A DNA stretch of 18,616 bases from Nitrospiraceae bacterium (GTDB taxonomy: Bacteria > Nitrospirota > Nitrospiria > Nitrospirales > UBA8639), in NCBI GenBank assembly GCA_020632595.1, contig JACKFF010000028.1, positions 1 to 18,616 on the forward strand, in the 5' to 3' direction. The position numbers and the translations under genes were made by a program. Of this stretch, positions 9,101 through 14,980 are shown in pieces; the first letter of the stretch is position 1, and the number at the start of each line of letters is the position of its first letter. The notes beneath the pieces were generated by a model, which saw only the letters and a program-made list of their open reading frames with translations, searched no databases and had not been told where the DNA came from.

Positions 9101-12100
9101 GTGCTGGGGTTCCCAAACAGCTCGCCGATGTCATCGATCTGCCCGTTGGCGTTCTGATCGAACACCAATAACCCATCGTCCGGCCGCACCCACCCCGTCT
9201 GTTCGGCAAAGCCATCGCCATCCAGATCGAACACGGGCGAGAGAGGCGTGCGGGCCGTCAGCTCCAGCCCATCCCCATCCAGATCCAGCACCAAAGGATC
9301 GACCCCTTCAAAAAGCGACACCCCCAGCAGCGCCTTGTACATATAGCCAAACACCAACTGGAAAAATTCATAGAGCCCCTTGCCGGTATCATTGTTCACC
9401 AGCAGGATGCGCTCCATGTCGTATTCGAACACCAGGAGCCCCGCCGTGCGGCCGCTCAGGGGCGTCTCCGGCCCCACGTCGGCATTGGTCACAAACGTGG
9501 CGCCCCAACCGAGACTCTTGCCAAACGCGCTCTCAATGACTAAGTCGCCTTGGGCATTCATCCCGTAGCGAAACAAAAAGGCCCCGTAGGCCCAGGGATC
9601 TTCGGATGCTTCCCACCGTTGTCCGCCCCACAGGTCTAAACCAAAGGCTTTGATATGGTCCTCGGGTGTGGCATCTTCAATCAAGGTATGGTTGGAAAAG
9701 TAAAACGTGTCCGCACCCACTCCGCCGGTCATGCGGGTGCCCGGCGTCAGGGAAAAGAGGGTGTCGTTACCAGCACCCCCAAAGAGGTCATTGTCGGCTC
9801 CCCCAAACGACAGAATGATATCATCCCCGCTACTGCCATCCAGCGTGGCATCGCTGGCTTGAATGGCCACCAGCACGTCATCGCCCGAGCCCCCATCGAT
9901 CAGTTCTCCATCCGGCCCCACGACGAGCGTATCATCCCCGCCGTTACCGTAAATCGTCTGGACCCCGGCGATATAATTCCAAAAACCTTGCAACAGAGAC
10001 ACCCCGGAGCCGCTCCCTGAGCCGACCTGCCCAGCGCTCTCCGTATCTATCACCGTTTCAAAATTCTTAAACGACACATCCCCGGCTTGCCCCGCCCCAT
10101 TAACCAAACTGGGAATCTGCAGGGACCCCGTAAATTGGGAAAAGTCCAGGGTATCCTCTCCAGCCCCACCATCGATTTCGAGTGTGCCACCGGTCCACGC
10201 ATAACTGGCAGCCTGAAGGACGCTATTGCTGCCGTTGATGACGACGGTATCGTTCTGAACCGTACCGACAATCCTCTCGATGGAATATAAATAATCCTTG
10301 CTACCATACCCGTCATTCTCGATCCACACGGGATGCTTATCCAAAATCGCCGCGCCGGACCCCAGATCCAAGCGGACGGTGATGGCGCCTGGCGTCGGTG
10401 CTCCATGATCGCCCTGCGAATAGTCCGCCGTGTCGGTGCCATCGGCCGGGTAAATCGTCATATGTTCCCCGCCGTGCAGCACATCGTCGCCGCTCCCCCC
10501 AACGAGGATGTCGTCGCCCGCCCCCCCTAGCAAAATATCCTTGCCCTCTTGGCCATACAGCCGATCAATCCCATCACGACCCAACAGCATATTATTATCT
10601 TTGTTGCCCTTCACTTGATCGTTGGTACCCAATCCCACGAACAAGCCGGTCCTGCTGGGATTGGACGTCTCCGCATTGGGCTCGGGTTCGCTCAGGGTCA
10701 CATCTAACGCCCCCGTCCCCAAGGCAAAATCAATCCGGTTGATGACGGAGGAATTATCCGTCGTCGCATCCCCGTACAACCGCTGCATGCTGGCCAGTAA
10801 CACGGCTGCCGCCGGATCGGTGGCGAAGAAGGGATCCAGCATGGACTGAATGCCAACCACCTCCACTGGCTTGTTCGGATCTATCCCTCCTACGTTCCAC
10901 AGCCCTTTGGTCAGATCGGCTCTTAACAATCGATCATTCTCATACACGGTTAAAAATCCCTCCTCGGGTTTTTTATCCGTGTGTTGGGTGTAATCGACGT
11001 GGTTGAGGGCCATTTGCCCTCCAAACTGGACGATGGCTTCCGCCAAATGGGGGGCTGTATCCGAAAACCCAGTTGGCGCTTTGCCTTCGGTTATAGCCTT
11101 ACCCACTGCGTTCGCATCCTCAAACAAGGCTCGAATGCCCGTATTCCCAAAGACCAGGGTGCCATTTCCCTGCGCATCCTTTTCCAAGGCTGAATAGGCA
11201 ATGGCCGATTTCACATCATCCGCATCGTGAAGAGAAGCAGTGGATTGAATGGCCTGCTGACTCACTTCCTCATTAAAAAAGGCCCTCATGATCGGTTCTA
11301 CAATGGAAACCCAATCGTTGGTCGGCACGCTTTGATCCGCATACATTAACGTCACAAGGAGCGCTTGCGAATGGAGCTGGGTAAATGGGTTTAAAAATGT
11401 GAGAAGATTAGCAATTGTCCCGTTGGAGCTAACGGAGGACTGTTCCGTATTTTGAAGGAGTCTAAACAATTCGAGAAACTCCCCTGGAACATAATAGGTC
11501 TTTAAGTTGTCTGAAATGGTCGGAGCCCACGGATTGAACCCGTTGTACAAATCATTAACAAGCGGCTGCCAAACTGAATCGCCAGAATTGGCATGGGTAT
11601 AAGCACTGTTGGCTGCGAGCTCAAAGGGCATATTGTCGAATAGGAAGGCATTTTGTTTATATAACGCCCCAATAAAACCAGCCAGCCCCCCACCCAACGA
11701 ATGACCGATCAAGGTCGCCAATCCCGCCGTGCTCGGATTACCATTTGCCGTTCCGGTCACCGCCTGAAAGAATTCGGCCGCCAGCTTTGCTTGTTCAGTA
11801 ATGGGCGCCCCAGCACCGGTGCCATAGCCATTCCAAAGGTCACTCCCTCCTTCCGGATCATCTGTCCAAGGTATACTGAAATTGTTATCGGTTCCCCGGT
11901 ACGAGATGATGGTGTCCCCATTCCACTGATACGCCACCGCGTAGAAGCCGGCGGCTTGGGCTGCATTGGAAAGTTGAGCATCCTCAAGATTATAGGAAAC
12001 TGTTGCGGTTCCGATCTGGACACTTCCATCGGATGCCTCTGACAAACCTGCAATTCCCGTATTATACCCACGGTTATAGGAATCCATGGATAAAATCGCA

Positions 12101-12126
12101 TACATGAGTTCTTGTGAAATGCTCAT
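3181..12126 (-). CDS. Giant RTX exoprotein with N-terminal lipase-like domain
   Basis: This 2981-residue protein is the likely secreted substrate. An alpha/beta-hydrolase-like domain (about 1-300) has RGTD at 77-80, the nucleophile motif GHSLGG at 141-146 (Ser143) and a possible catalytic His252 in QLHSQALL. The acid residue is not certain. RTX nonapeptide blocks lie near 500-555 and 725-810. EF-hand-like DLDGDG motifs and related loops follow at about 943-1060, then a helical stretch at about 1285-1440. About eleven modules of roughly 125 residues come next, each pairing an RTX block (GNDxLxGG...YxFxxGxGxD) with a strand-rich part ending in a F-x-D/N-G-T-x-W motif. The C-terminus ends DDFRFV, like type I secretion signals. 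The ATG at 12126 has AAGGAG eight bases upstream. Substrate and target are unknown. Confidence is high for RTX type I substrate and moderate for hydrolase activity. Confidence 0.93.
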   Translation of the reverse strand: MSISQELMYAILSMDSYNRGYNTGIAGLSEASDGSVQIGTATVSYNLEDAQLSNAAQAAGFYAVAYQWNGDTIISYRGTDNNFSIPWTDDPEGGSDLWNGYGTGAGAPITEQAKLAAEFFQAVTGTANGNPSTAGLATLIGHSLGGGLAGFIGALYKQNAFLFDNMPFELAANSAYTHANSGDSVWQPLVNDLYNGFNPWAPTISDNLKTYYVPGEFLELFRLLQNTEQSSVSSNGTIANLLTFLNPFTQLHSQALLVTLMYADQSVPTNDWVSIVEPIMRAFFNEEVSQQAIQSTASLHDADDVKSAIAYSALEKDAQGNGTLVFGNTGIRALFEDANAVGKAITEGKAPTGFSDTAPHLAEAIVQFGGQMALNHVDYTQHTDKKPEEGFLTVYENDRLLRADLTKGLWNVGGIDPNKPVEVVGIQSMLDPFFATDPAAAVLLASMQRLYGDATTDNSSVINRIDFALGTGALDVTLSEPEPNAETSNPSRTGLFVGLGTNDQVKGNKDNNMLLGRDGIDRLYGQEGKDILLGGAGDDILVGGSGDDVLHGGEHMTIYPADGTDTADYSQGDHGAPTPGAITVRLDLGSGAAILDKHPVWIENDGYGSKDYLYSIERIVGTVQNDTVVINGSNSVLQAASYAWTGGTLEIDGGAGEDTLDFSQFTGSLQIPSLVNGAGQAGDVSFKNFETVIDTESAGQVGSGSGSGVSLLQGFWNYIAGVQTIYGNGGDDTLVVGPDGELIDGGSGDDVLVAIQASDATLDGSSGDDIILSFGGADNDLFGGAGNDTLFSLTPGTRMTGGVGADTFYFSNHTLIEDATPEDHIKAFGLDLWGGQRWEASEDPWAYGAFLFRYGMNAQGDLVIESAFGKSLGWGATFVTNADVGPETPLSGRTAGLLVFEYDMERILLVNNDTGKGLYEFFQLVFGYMYKALLGVSLFEGVDPLVLDLDGDGLELTARTPLSPVFDLDGDGFAEQTGWVRPDDGLLVFDQNANGQIDDIGELFGNPSTSGFAELATHDGNADGVINVQDAIFADLRVWQDLNQNATVDAGELSTLAELGIASLSLTATPSGVDNTTNLVAETGSFTRTDGTTRELADVKFRINNYDSACLGDATVDPSVASLPNLKGHGTLADLHVAMTLDTTGALQSTLNTVLPTLNVVDLATLRERVLPVLEAWADVDLGSTATIAPVRPDVHAFVNRTAEGTEIVDFAVQDPSGDWYLASGKIVKDGNGVTIPDPTLAEILAFSPGEEGEWEVIQGKQISFLERFMGEAIPVDQVAEGNLAAIAAFEGLLELLVTRMDALAVRLAAQGPLQSYFAGVEYDLEVDALHATTNRDLVPMFESVFSAAPATAQGTLDWLVSWNEIFDVVFENFKRFGGDHLQNTHSFLFTNIVAAYENVGLAIDLETAAVTLGVPEELLAIGAGEVVGDNGVNLFYLGAGDQVLKGESGHDVYVVGRDFGQDVIDDFEPLLTENYQDIVRFAHYNPEDLVFTRDGIDLVMTLAGTSHELRILDQFIGEKPDLFGTNLNPDRGINEIVFADGTVWRSIDIAEAVSRPLTGDQTITGTWEMDFLDGAGGNDTLSGGDGGDVYFFDVGYGDDLAIDQQTYLLLDDPDFLVFGQGLTQEDISFSRVGDSTTITMTIDATDDTFTIQEFAEATYTGTLGVQWFNRLEVLIFSDGTFLQWSDVLGQMVAEQKTDGDDTIYGFSFEDVLDGGLGTDLLSGGDENDTYIYDVGYGHDTIQEHLTHILSGQIDTVKFGAGVDLEAVTFTRNGNSNDLVMTLSSSDSLTILKQFEAAYTGPFGTQWMERIELFEFLVNGSVVTLTAEDVMAMVLTDMSTAGDDVIYGFSRQDVLDGGAGNDYLSGGNENDVYTFGLGYGHDTIEDAQATLLGGSIDRVVFTGSLTPQDITLVRNGVDLDINLADGSSLTIKNMFADSQMVEFNANRIEEFYFEGSSQLLTNQDMMLRLIAEAQTSGNDTIVGFKWGDQLEGGPGNDRLEGSFGGDTYVFGQGDGQDVAYDYDNLSFDVVEFDSDVLPGEVVVERGTGINDVRLRIVDSGDSLTLENQNFSPVIGAPLSQIEEVRFDNGTVWTPNTLRSMLLQGEMTSGDDLIRGFYTADVLDGGAGNDRLEGGVGGDTYLFDRGSGHDVVFDDNTSLFSHDPDTIQFGGTLILADLTLTQIGDDLRLEIQDTGESLTIEDQFLSDARLVERFVFSGGQVYSSDDIEALLSTGSGNQYPGTSGPDNLVGTEDPDVFLSSAGDDILDGTGGGDTYYYVSGDGNDEIVDTGTNGVIVDTLELTDLLRSQVTMTRTLQDVLITDNVTQQVVRITGQFTTTGKGIERLIFADAEEWNRQAIYANVIEYVGALNGTSGNDTLNGTTATDVLVGRTGNDTLSGKDGSDRYVFTRGDGQDLIDDNGVGDTDVLELHGYTPGEVVVGRTGTTATVVLTFTGTTDQMTIVNEISNLTDTIEQVVFDDGTIWTDTYLATRLLTEAATAGNDAITGFTSNDTLAGGLGNDSLFGMDGSDRYVFTRGDGQDLIDDNGVGDTDVLELHGYTPGEVVVGRTGTTATVVLTFTGTTDQMTIVNEISNLTDTIEQVVFDDGTIWTDTYLATRLLTEAATAGNDAITGFTSNDTLAGGLGNDSLFGMDGSDRYVFTRGDGQDLIDDNGVGDTDVLELHGYTPGEVVVGRTGTTATVVLTFTGTTDQMTIVNEISNLTDTIEQVVFDDGTIWTDTYLATRLLTEAATAGNDAITGFTSNDTLAGGLGNDSLFGMDGSDRYVFTRGDGQDLIDDNGVGDTDVLELHGYTPGEVALGGDPNVKTVVLNFAGTTDQMTIVNEINHLNDSIEQIVFDDGTVWTELALRSRVITGTSNGESLTGTANADLLTGLGGADVLTGGAGPDTFVFRGTSVGHDRITDFHAGAGFGDRIETDAFDSFNEILAALSQNGADAVITINANNSITLENVLTSDLHQDDFRFV
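3686..4929 (-). repeat. 3.3 tandem copies of a 378-bp unit within the RTX gene
   Basis: Copies run 3686-4063, 4064-4441 and 4442-4819, with a partial copy at 4820-4929. The period is exactly 378 bp (126 codons), so the frame is kept and each unit encodes one RTX-plus-strand module. By eye the full copies differ at one position (G at 4798 against C at 4420 and 4042), which is silent in a Thr codon. Modules on either side have the same protein architecture but much lower DNA identity. The array therefore reflects recent duplication or gene conversion. Confidence 0.95.
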
Positions 12127-12172
12127 TTCACTTTCTCCTTTTTACCTTTAACTCATTTCTGAGACGTATCTT

Positions 12173-12871
12173 TCAATGACTTTTCATAATAAACTTGGTG
12201 ATGCCAATAGTCTCGTAACCTCGTGGACTGTTATTAGGCACATGAAAAGGAGGAGGATCTCGTCGATCCGTTCCTTGTGCCAGCCACCATCCCAACACCT
12301 GCTCAATCTTTCCCTCGGTCACCGGCTCGTCGGTAATTTCCAAGGTGATGCGTTTAAGCTCAATGCCTGGCCCAAACGTGGCCGCCAAGTTATCCGGATC
12401 CACCACCTTGACCGTCGTCGGATCGGTGAGATCCGTGAAGGTCACCAAGAGGGGATACCGATCAAGAGGAATGGTCAACGTTTGTCCCTTTGCGGCTTGG
12501 ACTAATGAAAATTCCTGTGGGCCACGCGCCCACCCCTTTTGGCCGGTCATCATCTGCGTGGCCACATCAGCAGCATACGATGAATGTCCTGCAACGCTTA
12601 TTAATCCAAAGAGTACTCCGCGTCCTGGAATCTCCACATAGGGAGCTTCCCCGCGTATCCCTCCAAGCCACTCTGGCCCATTCGCTGCGCCGATCGGATC
12701 ATTTTTGCGCCAACTCACCTTCATCACACTGGCACCCGTCAAGACCTGGCCATCGACTTCCACTTCAATGGTCATCTTCTGATGCCAGGTGTAGGGAAAC
12801 CAAAAATGTTGACAATAGGCCACCGACACCCCCACCAACACCAATACACCAATAAGAACTGCTTTTTTCAT
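12173..12871 (-). CDS. Unrecognised signal-peptide or membrane-anchored protein
   Basis: Function is not recognised. From ATG 12871 the product is 232 residues and begins MKKAVLIGVLVLVGVSVAYC, a short positive start followed by a hydrophobic helix: either a signal peptide or an N-terminal anchor. The Cys at residue 20 sits in a weak lipobox-like context (VAYC), so lipoprotein processing is possible but doubtful. The rest looks like a beta-rich soluble domain (YTWHQKMTIEVEVDGQ, PYVEIPGRGVLFGLI) and ends near TKFIMKSH. This start is supported by AAGG and GGAG just upstream. A longer version from TTG 12955 would precede the hydrophobic stretch with 28 poorly structured residues and is less likely. 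It lies between the acyltransferase-like gene and the RTX gene on the same strand, so a role in maturation or surface handling of the RTX protein is a reasonable inference only. Confidence 0.8.
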   Translation of the reverse strand: MKKAVLIGVLVLVGVSVAYCQHFWFPYTWHQKMTIEVEVDGQVLTGASVMKVSWRKNDPIGAANGPEWLGGIRGEAPYVEIPGRGVLFGLISVAGHSSYAADVATQMMTGQKGWARGPQEFSLVQAAKGQTLTIPLDRYPLLVTFTDLTDPTTVKVVDPDNLAATFGPGIELKRITLEITDEPVTEGKIEQVLGWWLAQGTDRRDPPPFHVPNNSPRGYETIGITKFIMKSH

Positions 12872-12951
12872 GCCTTGTGGCTCCATCCTGGAAATTGATT
12901 TATAGATGCCCGCGTCCTTGCAGGGTCCAGTCCGTATCCTTTGCTCTACTA

Positions 12952-13587
12952 TCAAGCCCCTGTCGTTTGGCCCTGGCGAGTCGTTGCTTCGCTTGCTTTG
13001 GCGGCATTTTTAGGGCCCGCTTCCATTGGTCGCAACGCAAACCGCTTATATGTCTTGTCTTTGAACACCGACTCTTCGAGTTTCTTCACTAAGGCCTGGG
13101 CCACGTCCTTGGGGGCCAGCACGGCGAGTAGCCAGGGAATCTTCCCGCTCTTCCATTCATGTGGAGCCAAGCGAAAGGGGATATTGGCTTGTTGTTGCGC
13201 TTCCAATTTTTTGTCTACCTCGTCGGAGACATGCGCCCACAGAGCCATACCCAACGGGATAGTCAATCCGTTTTGATCTTTCAATTTGCCTCTCACGGTC
13301 GTCACCTGATTGGTGGCCAACGCCGGAATGACCAGCCATTCCAAATCCGCGAGGCTCATGTGCTTATACACGGGCGAAAAACTCAACAGCGCCACGATCT
13401 CTCCAAAGGTGGCTGTGGCAACCCGAGCTTTTTGACCGGCTTCCGGCGTGTTGGACGTTTGACCACCATCCCCGTTGGACTGGTCCGTATGATCTTGCAC
13501 GCCGTTCACGCTGTCTTGTGGCGTATCCACGTGGTCAGAGTTTGGCAATGAAGATGGAACGTGGGATTTCGAGAGTATCTGATCCAT
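12952..13587 (-). CDS. HlyC/ToxC-like toxin-activating acyltransferase family protein
   Basis: Members of this family transfer a fatty acyl group from acyl-ACP to internal lysines of RTX toxins in the cytoplasm before export. The 211-residue product shows the family core at about 58-180: FGEIVALLSFSPVYKHM, SLADLEWLVIPAL, a PLGMALWAHVSDEVDKKL strand-helix region and LAPHEWKSGKIPWLLAVLAP. It has an extra N-terminal tail of about 55 residues rich in Asp, Gln, Ser and Asn, and a short C-terminal extension. Aligned by hand to E. coli HlyC, catalytic His23 corresponds to Tyr74 (codon 13368-13366, TAT) and Asp92 to Ala155. A His lies two residues on, at 76. The ATG at 13587 has AGAGGAG upstream. As first gene of the train it probably acts on the RTX protein, but normal catalysis is doubtful. 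Family placement is moderately to highly confident. Confidence 0.75.
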   Translation of the reverse strand: MDQILSKSHVPSSLPNSDHVDTPQDSVNGVQDHTDQSNGDGGQTSNTPEAGQKARVATATFGEIVALLSFSPVYKHMSLADLEWLVIPALATNQVTTVRGKLKDQNGLTIPLGMALWAHVSDEVDKKLEAQQQANIPFRLAPHEWKSGKIPWLLAVLAPKDVAQALVKKLEESVFKDKTYKRFALRPMEAGPKNAAKASEATTRQGQTTGA

Positions 13588-13730
13588 GCGTCGAGTCTCC
13601 TCTTTTTCTCAAACACGATTTCGATGTGTGGAACGCTGTCTACGCTTGGCACCGAACAGGTCCTAAGTTGTTTCCGGAAAATCTTGCGTCCCCTCTTTCC
13701 TCACGAGTGGGGAACTGTACCAAAGTCCAT

Positions 13731-13758
13731 AAAAAAATATACCTGTCCCTAGGACAGG
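13731..13758 (-). terminator. Intrinsic terminator, minus strand
   Basis: On the minus strand, CCTGTCC and GGACAGG form a perfect 7-bp stem with a 3-nt loop (TAG). TATATTTTTTT follows directly. It lies about 250 bp past the luxR stop and 144 bp before the acyltransferase-like gene. It should therefore end luxR transcription, or act as an attenuator if the operon's transcript starts further upstream. Confidence 0.75.
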
Positions 13759-13895
13759 GAGGGGATCTACGTAGTGTCGTTTCCGGCCCTTCCACCCGGC
13801 TATAGCCCCCGGAACCTCCTTCCTCCACCATGTCAGAGAGCTCCCTCGTGTCATTCAAGCATACGAACCTAATAGTCCCTCTCTCCGGGAGACCT

Positions 13896-13953
13896 CAAGA
13901 TGGGTTCGCCCCCCTTTGGGATGTCGGAGCCCGGCCGCGTGTCGGGAATCTTG
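13896..13953. other. Possible structured element closed by CAAGAT/ATCTTG
   Basis: Perfect 6-bp arms (13896-13901 and 13948-13953) enclose smaller inverted repeats: GGGTTCGCCC at 13902-13911, CCCTTTGGG at 13912-13920, and CCCG/CGGG at 13930-13946. Together they could fold as a multi-branched junction on either strand. It does not match a riboswitch class that I recognise. It could be part of the luxR 3' untranslated region, a leader acting on the terminator downstream, or chance in GC-rich DNA. Confidence 0.3.
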
Positions 13954-14006
13954 CCACGTGTGTCCGATGAGGGGGCCGGCTGCCAGCGAGATATCAATCT
14001 TGCTTC

Positions 14007-14624
14007 CTATAAACTCTCTCGTGATGAAATCTGCAATTTATGAAAAATATTTGAAAGGTGAAATTTGACCGTACGGAGAGAAATGTGAAGGGTATGGGCG
14101 ACCTCTTTATTGGTTTTGCCGGTTCGGATTTCCGCTACAATTTGCCGTTCCCTCTGGGTTAGATGTCGTAGGTTCGCTTCTTGGTATCCTTGGCTGTTTT
14201 CTTCGAGCCTCAGCAGTTTGCCCGGCGGCCGCTCAAGCCGGGTCACCAGACGATCAGTGACAAGGCCCATCACTACATTCATAATTGGAAAGAAACGGAT
14301 ACAGGTTTGGAACGTTCCAGCGTGCGTCTTCCAGATCCATTCAGTTTCAGTCGGTTGGGCAGACGCCCATGTCCGGTTGATGGCTGAGAGGACGGCTTGA
14401 GCTTCCGGTTGGCCCAGGACTTCCTGAATGGTTTTGCCAATAAGGGCCTTCCCTCCCAAGAAATGGCCATGGACCGGATTGGGGTATTGGCAATCCCGAT
14501 AGATACCCTCCCGGTCCCAAATAAATATTTTATGGGCTGAGATTCCCCATCCCTGTCCCCAGATTCGTGAACTATCCGGTTCCACAATGGTTCTTGCGCA
14601 CGTAGCGGGCCGCACCCGTACCAT
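14007..14624 (-). CDS. PAS-LuxR family transcriptional regulator
   Basis: This is a predicted DNA-binding regulator of 205 residues. The N-terminal half (about 33-125) looks like a PAS-type sensor domain: KIFIWDREGIYRDC, the GKTIQEVLG segment, and FFPIMNVVMGLVTD. The C-terminus (about 153-205) is a LuxR/GerE helix-turn-helix with LTQRERQIVAEI, the TNKEVAHTLHISLRTVKFHL recognition region and IFHKLQISSR. No phosphoacceptor receiver domain is present, so it probably senses a ligand or redox state rather than acting as a classical response regulator. The ATG at 14624 is chosen because AAAGGAG lies seven bases upstream. A GTG at 14693 would add 23 residues without that support. It sits between the RTX operon and the divergent tolC-like gene and is the obvious candidate regulator of both, which is inference. 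Confidence 0.85.
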   Translation of the reverse strand: MVRVRPATCARTIVEPDSSRIWGQGWGISAHKIFIWDREGIYRDCQYPNPVHGHFLGGKALIGKTIQEVLGQPEAQAVLSAINRTWASAQPTETEWIWKTHAGTFQTCIRFFPIMNVVMGLVTDRLVTRLERPPGKLLRLEENSQGYQEANLRHLTQRERQIVAEIRTGKTNKEVAHTLHISLRTVKFHLSNIFHKLQISSRESL

Positions 14625-14707
14625 GTCCGCACTCCTTTCTTGATGACCGGCCCCGACCTCGTTCGATCCCGGTGCCTGGCTTCTCAGCAGCACATTAACT
14701 CACATTC

Positions 14708-14739
14708 GTTGAAATACATCAATAGAATTGATGTTCAAC
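14708..14739. promoter_or_regulatory. Nested dyad upstream of luxR, candidate operator
   Basis: The inner perfect arms are ACATCAAT (14716-14723) and ATTGATGT (14727-14734), separated by AGA. Outer arms GTTGAA (14708-14713) and TTCAAC (14734-14739) also match. The element lies 84-115 bp upstream of the chosen luxR start, a place suited to autoregulation. It could instead form an RNA hairpin in the luxR leader. Confidence 0.45.
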
Positions 14740-14836
14740 CGTTCGCGTTTTCCTATCGAGTGTAAATGGACCACAATGACGCACCGATTGATTTTTTGAT
14801 CCAGGAATCTTGAGGCCAACAGATTCATTGGTAACA

Positions 14837-14854
14837 TCCCCCAAATGAGGGGGA
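14837..14854. promoter_or_regulatory. Inverted repeat TCCCCC/GGGGGA
   Basis: Six-bp perfect arms with a 6-nt loop (AAATGA) lie in the middle of the divergent intergenic region. No T-tract follows on either strand, so it is not a terminator. It may be a protein-binding site. Confidence 0.3.
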
Positions 14855-14900
14855 AAATCGTTTGAGCATCAAGATCGTGGTAATGGGGGCTAATATTGCT

Positions 14901-14914
14901 TTGAATTCTTTCAA
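14901..14914. promoter_or_regulatory. TTGAA-N4-TTCAA dyad upstream of tolC-like gene
   Basis: This short dyad lies about 66 bp before the tolC start. It shares the TTCAAC half-site (14910-14915) with the larger dyad near luxR at 14734-14739. It is a candidate second site for the same regulator. Confidence 0.35.
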
Positions 14915-14980
14915 CGAACCCTGTAAGTTTCACTCAATCAAGAATGGCCTTATCAATGATTTTTTGAGGTGCGTCTCCCT

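Larger units (their letters stand above)
13588..14006. other. Intergenic region upstream of the secretion operon
   Basis: No credible gene is seen in these 419 bp. The region holds the intrinsic terminator at 13731-13758 and a GC-rich, pairing-prone segment at about 13880-13985. The promoter of the RTX operon should lie between the terminator and 13587, but I see no convincing -35/-10 pair there. Confidence 0.6.
14625..14980. other. Divergent luxR-tolC intergenic region
   Basis: These 356 bp hold no convincing gene. An open frame at 14933-14700 on the minus strand (77 codons, GTG start) lacks a good ribosome-binding site and recognisable homology. Dyads at 14708-14739, 14837-14854 and 14901-14914 are the notable content. 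Only weak promoter-like hexamers are visible: TTGAAC with TATTTC toward luxR, and TTGAAT with TGTAAG at 15-bp spacing toward tolC. Confidence 0.55.

Noticed and set aside
12173..12955. Longer start (TTG at 12955) for the unknown small protein
   Set aside because: It would place 28 polar residues before a clear signal or anchor helix and overlaps the preceding stop. ATG 12871 has a better ribosome-binding site.
13640..13858. Short minus-strand frames upstream of the acyltransferase-like gene
   Set aside because: They run through the terminator hairpin, and I see no domain in them. A leader peptide is conceivable but unsupported.
13861..13985. Cyclic-di-GMP, cobalamin or guanidine riboswitch
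   Set aside because: I compared the remembered conserved cores on both strands and found none of the diagnostic motifs.
14700..14933. A 77-codon minus-strand frame between luxR and tolC
   Set aside because: It starts with GTG, lacks a placed ribosome-binding site, and covers the dyads of a divergent promoter region. No recognisable homology.
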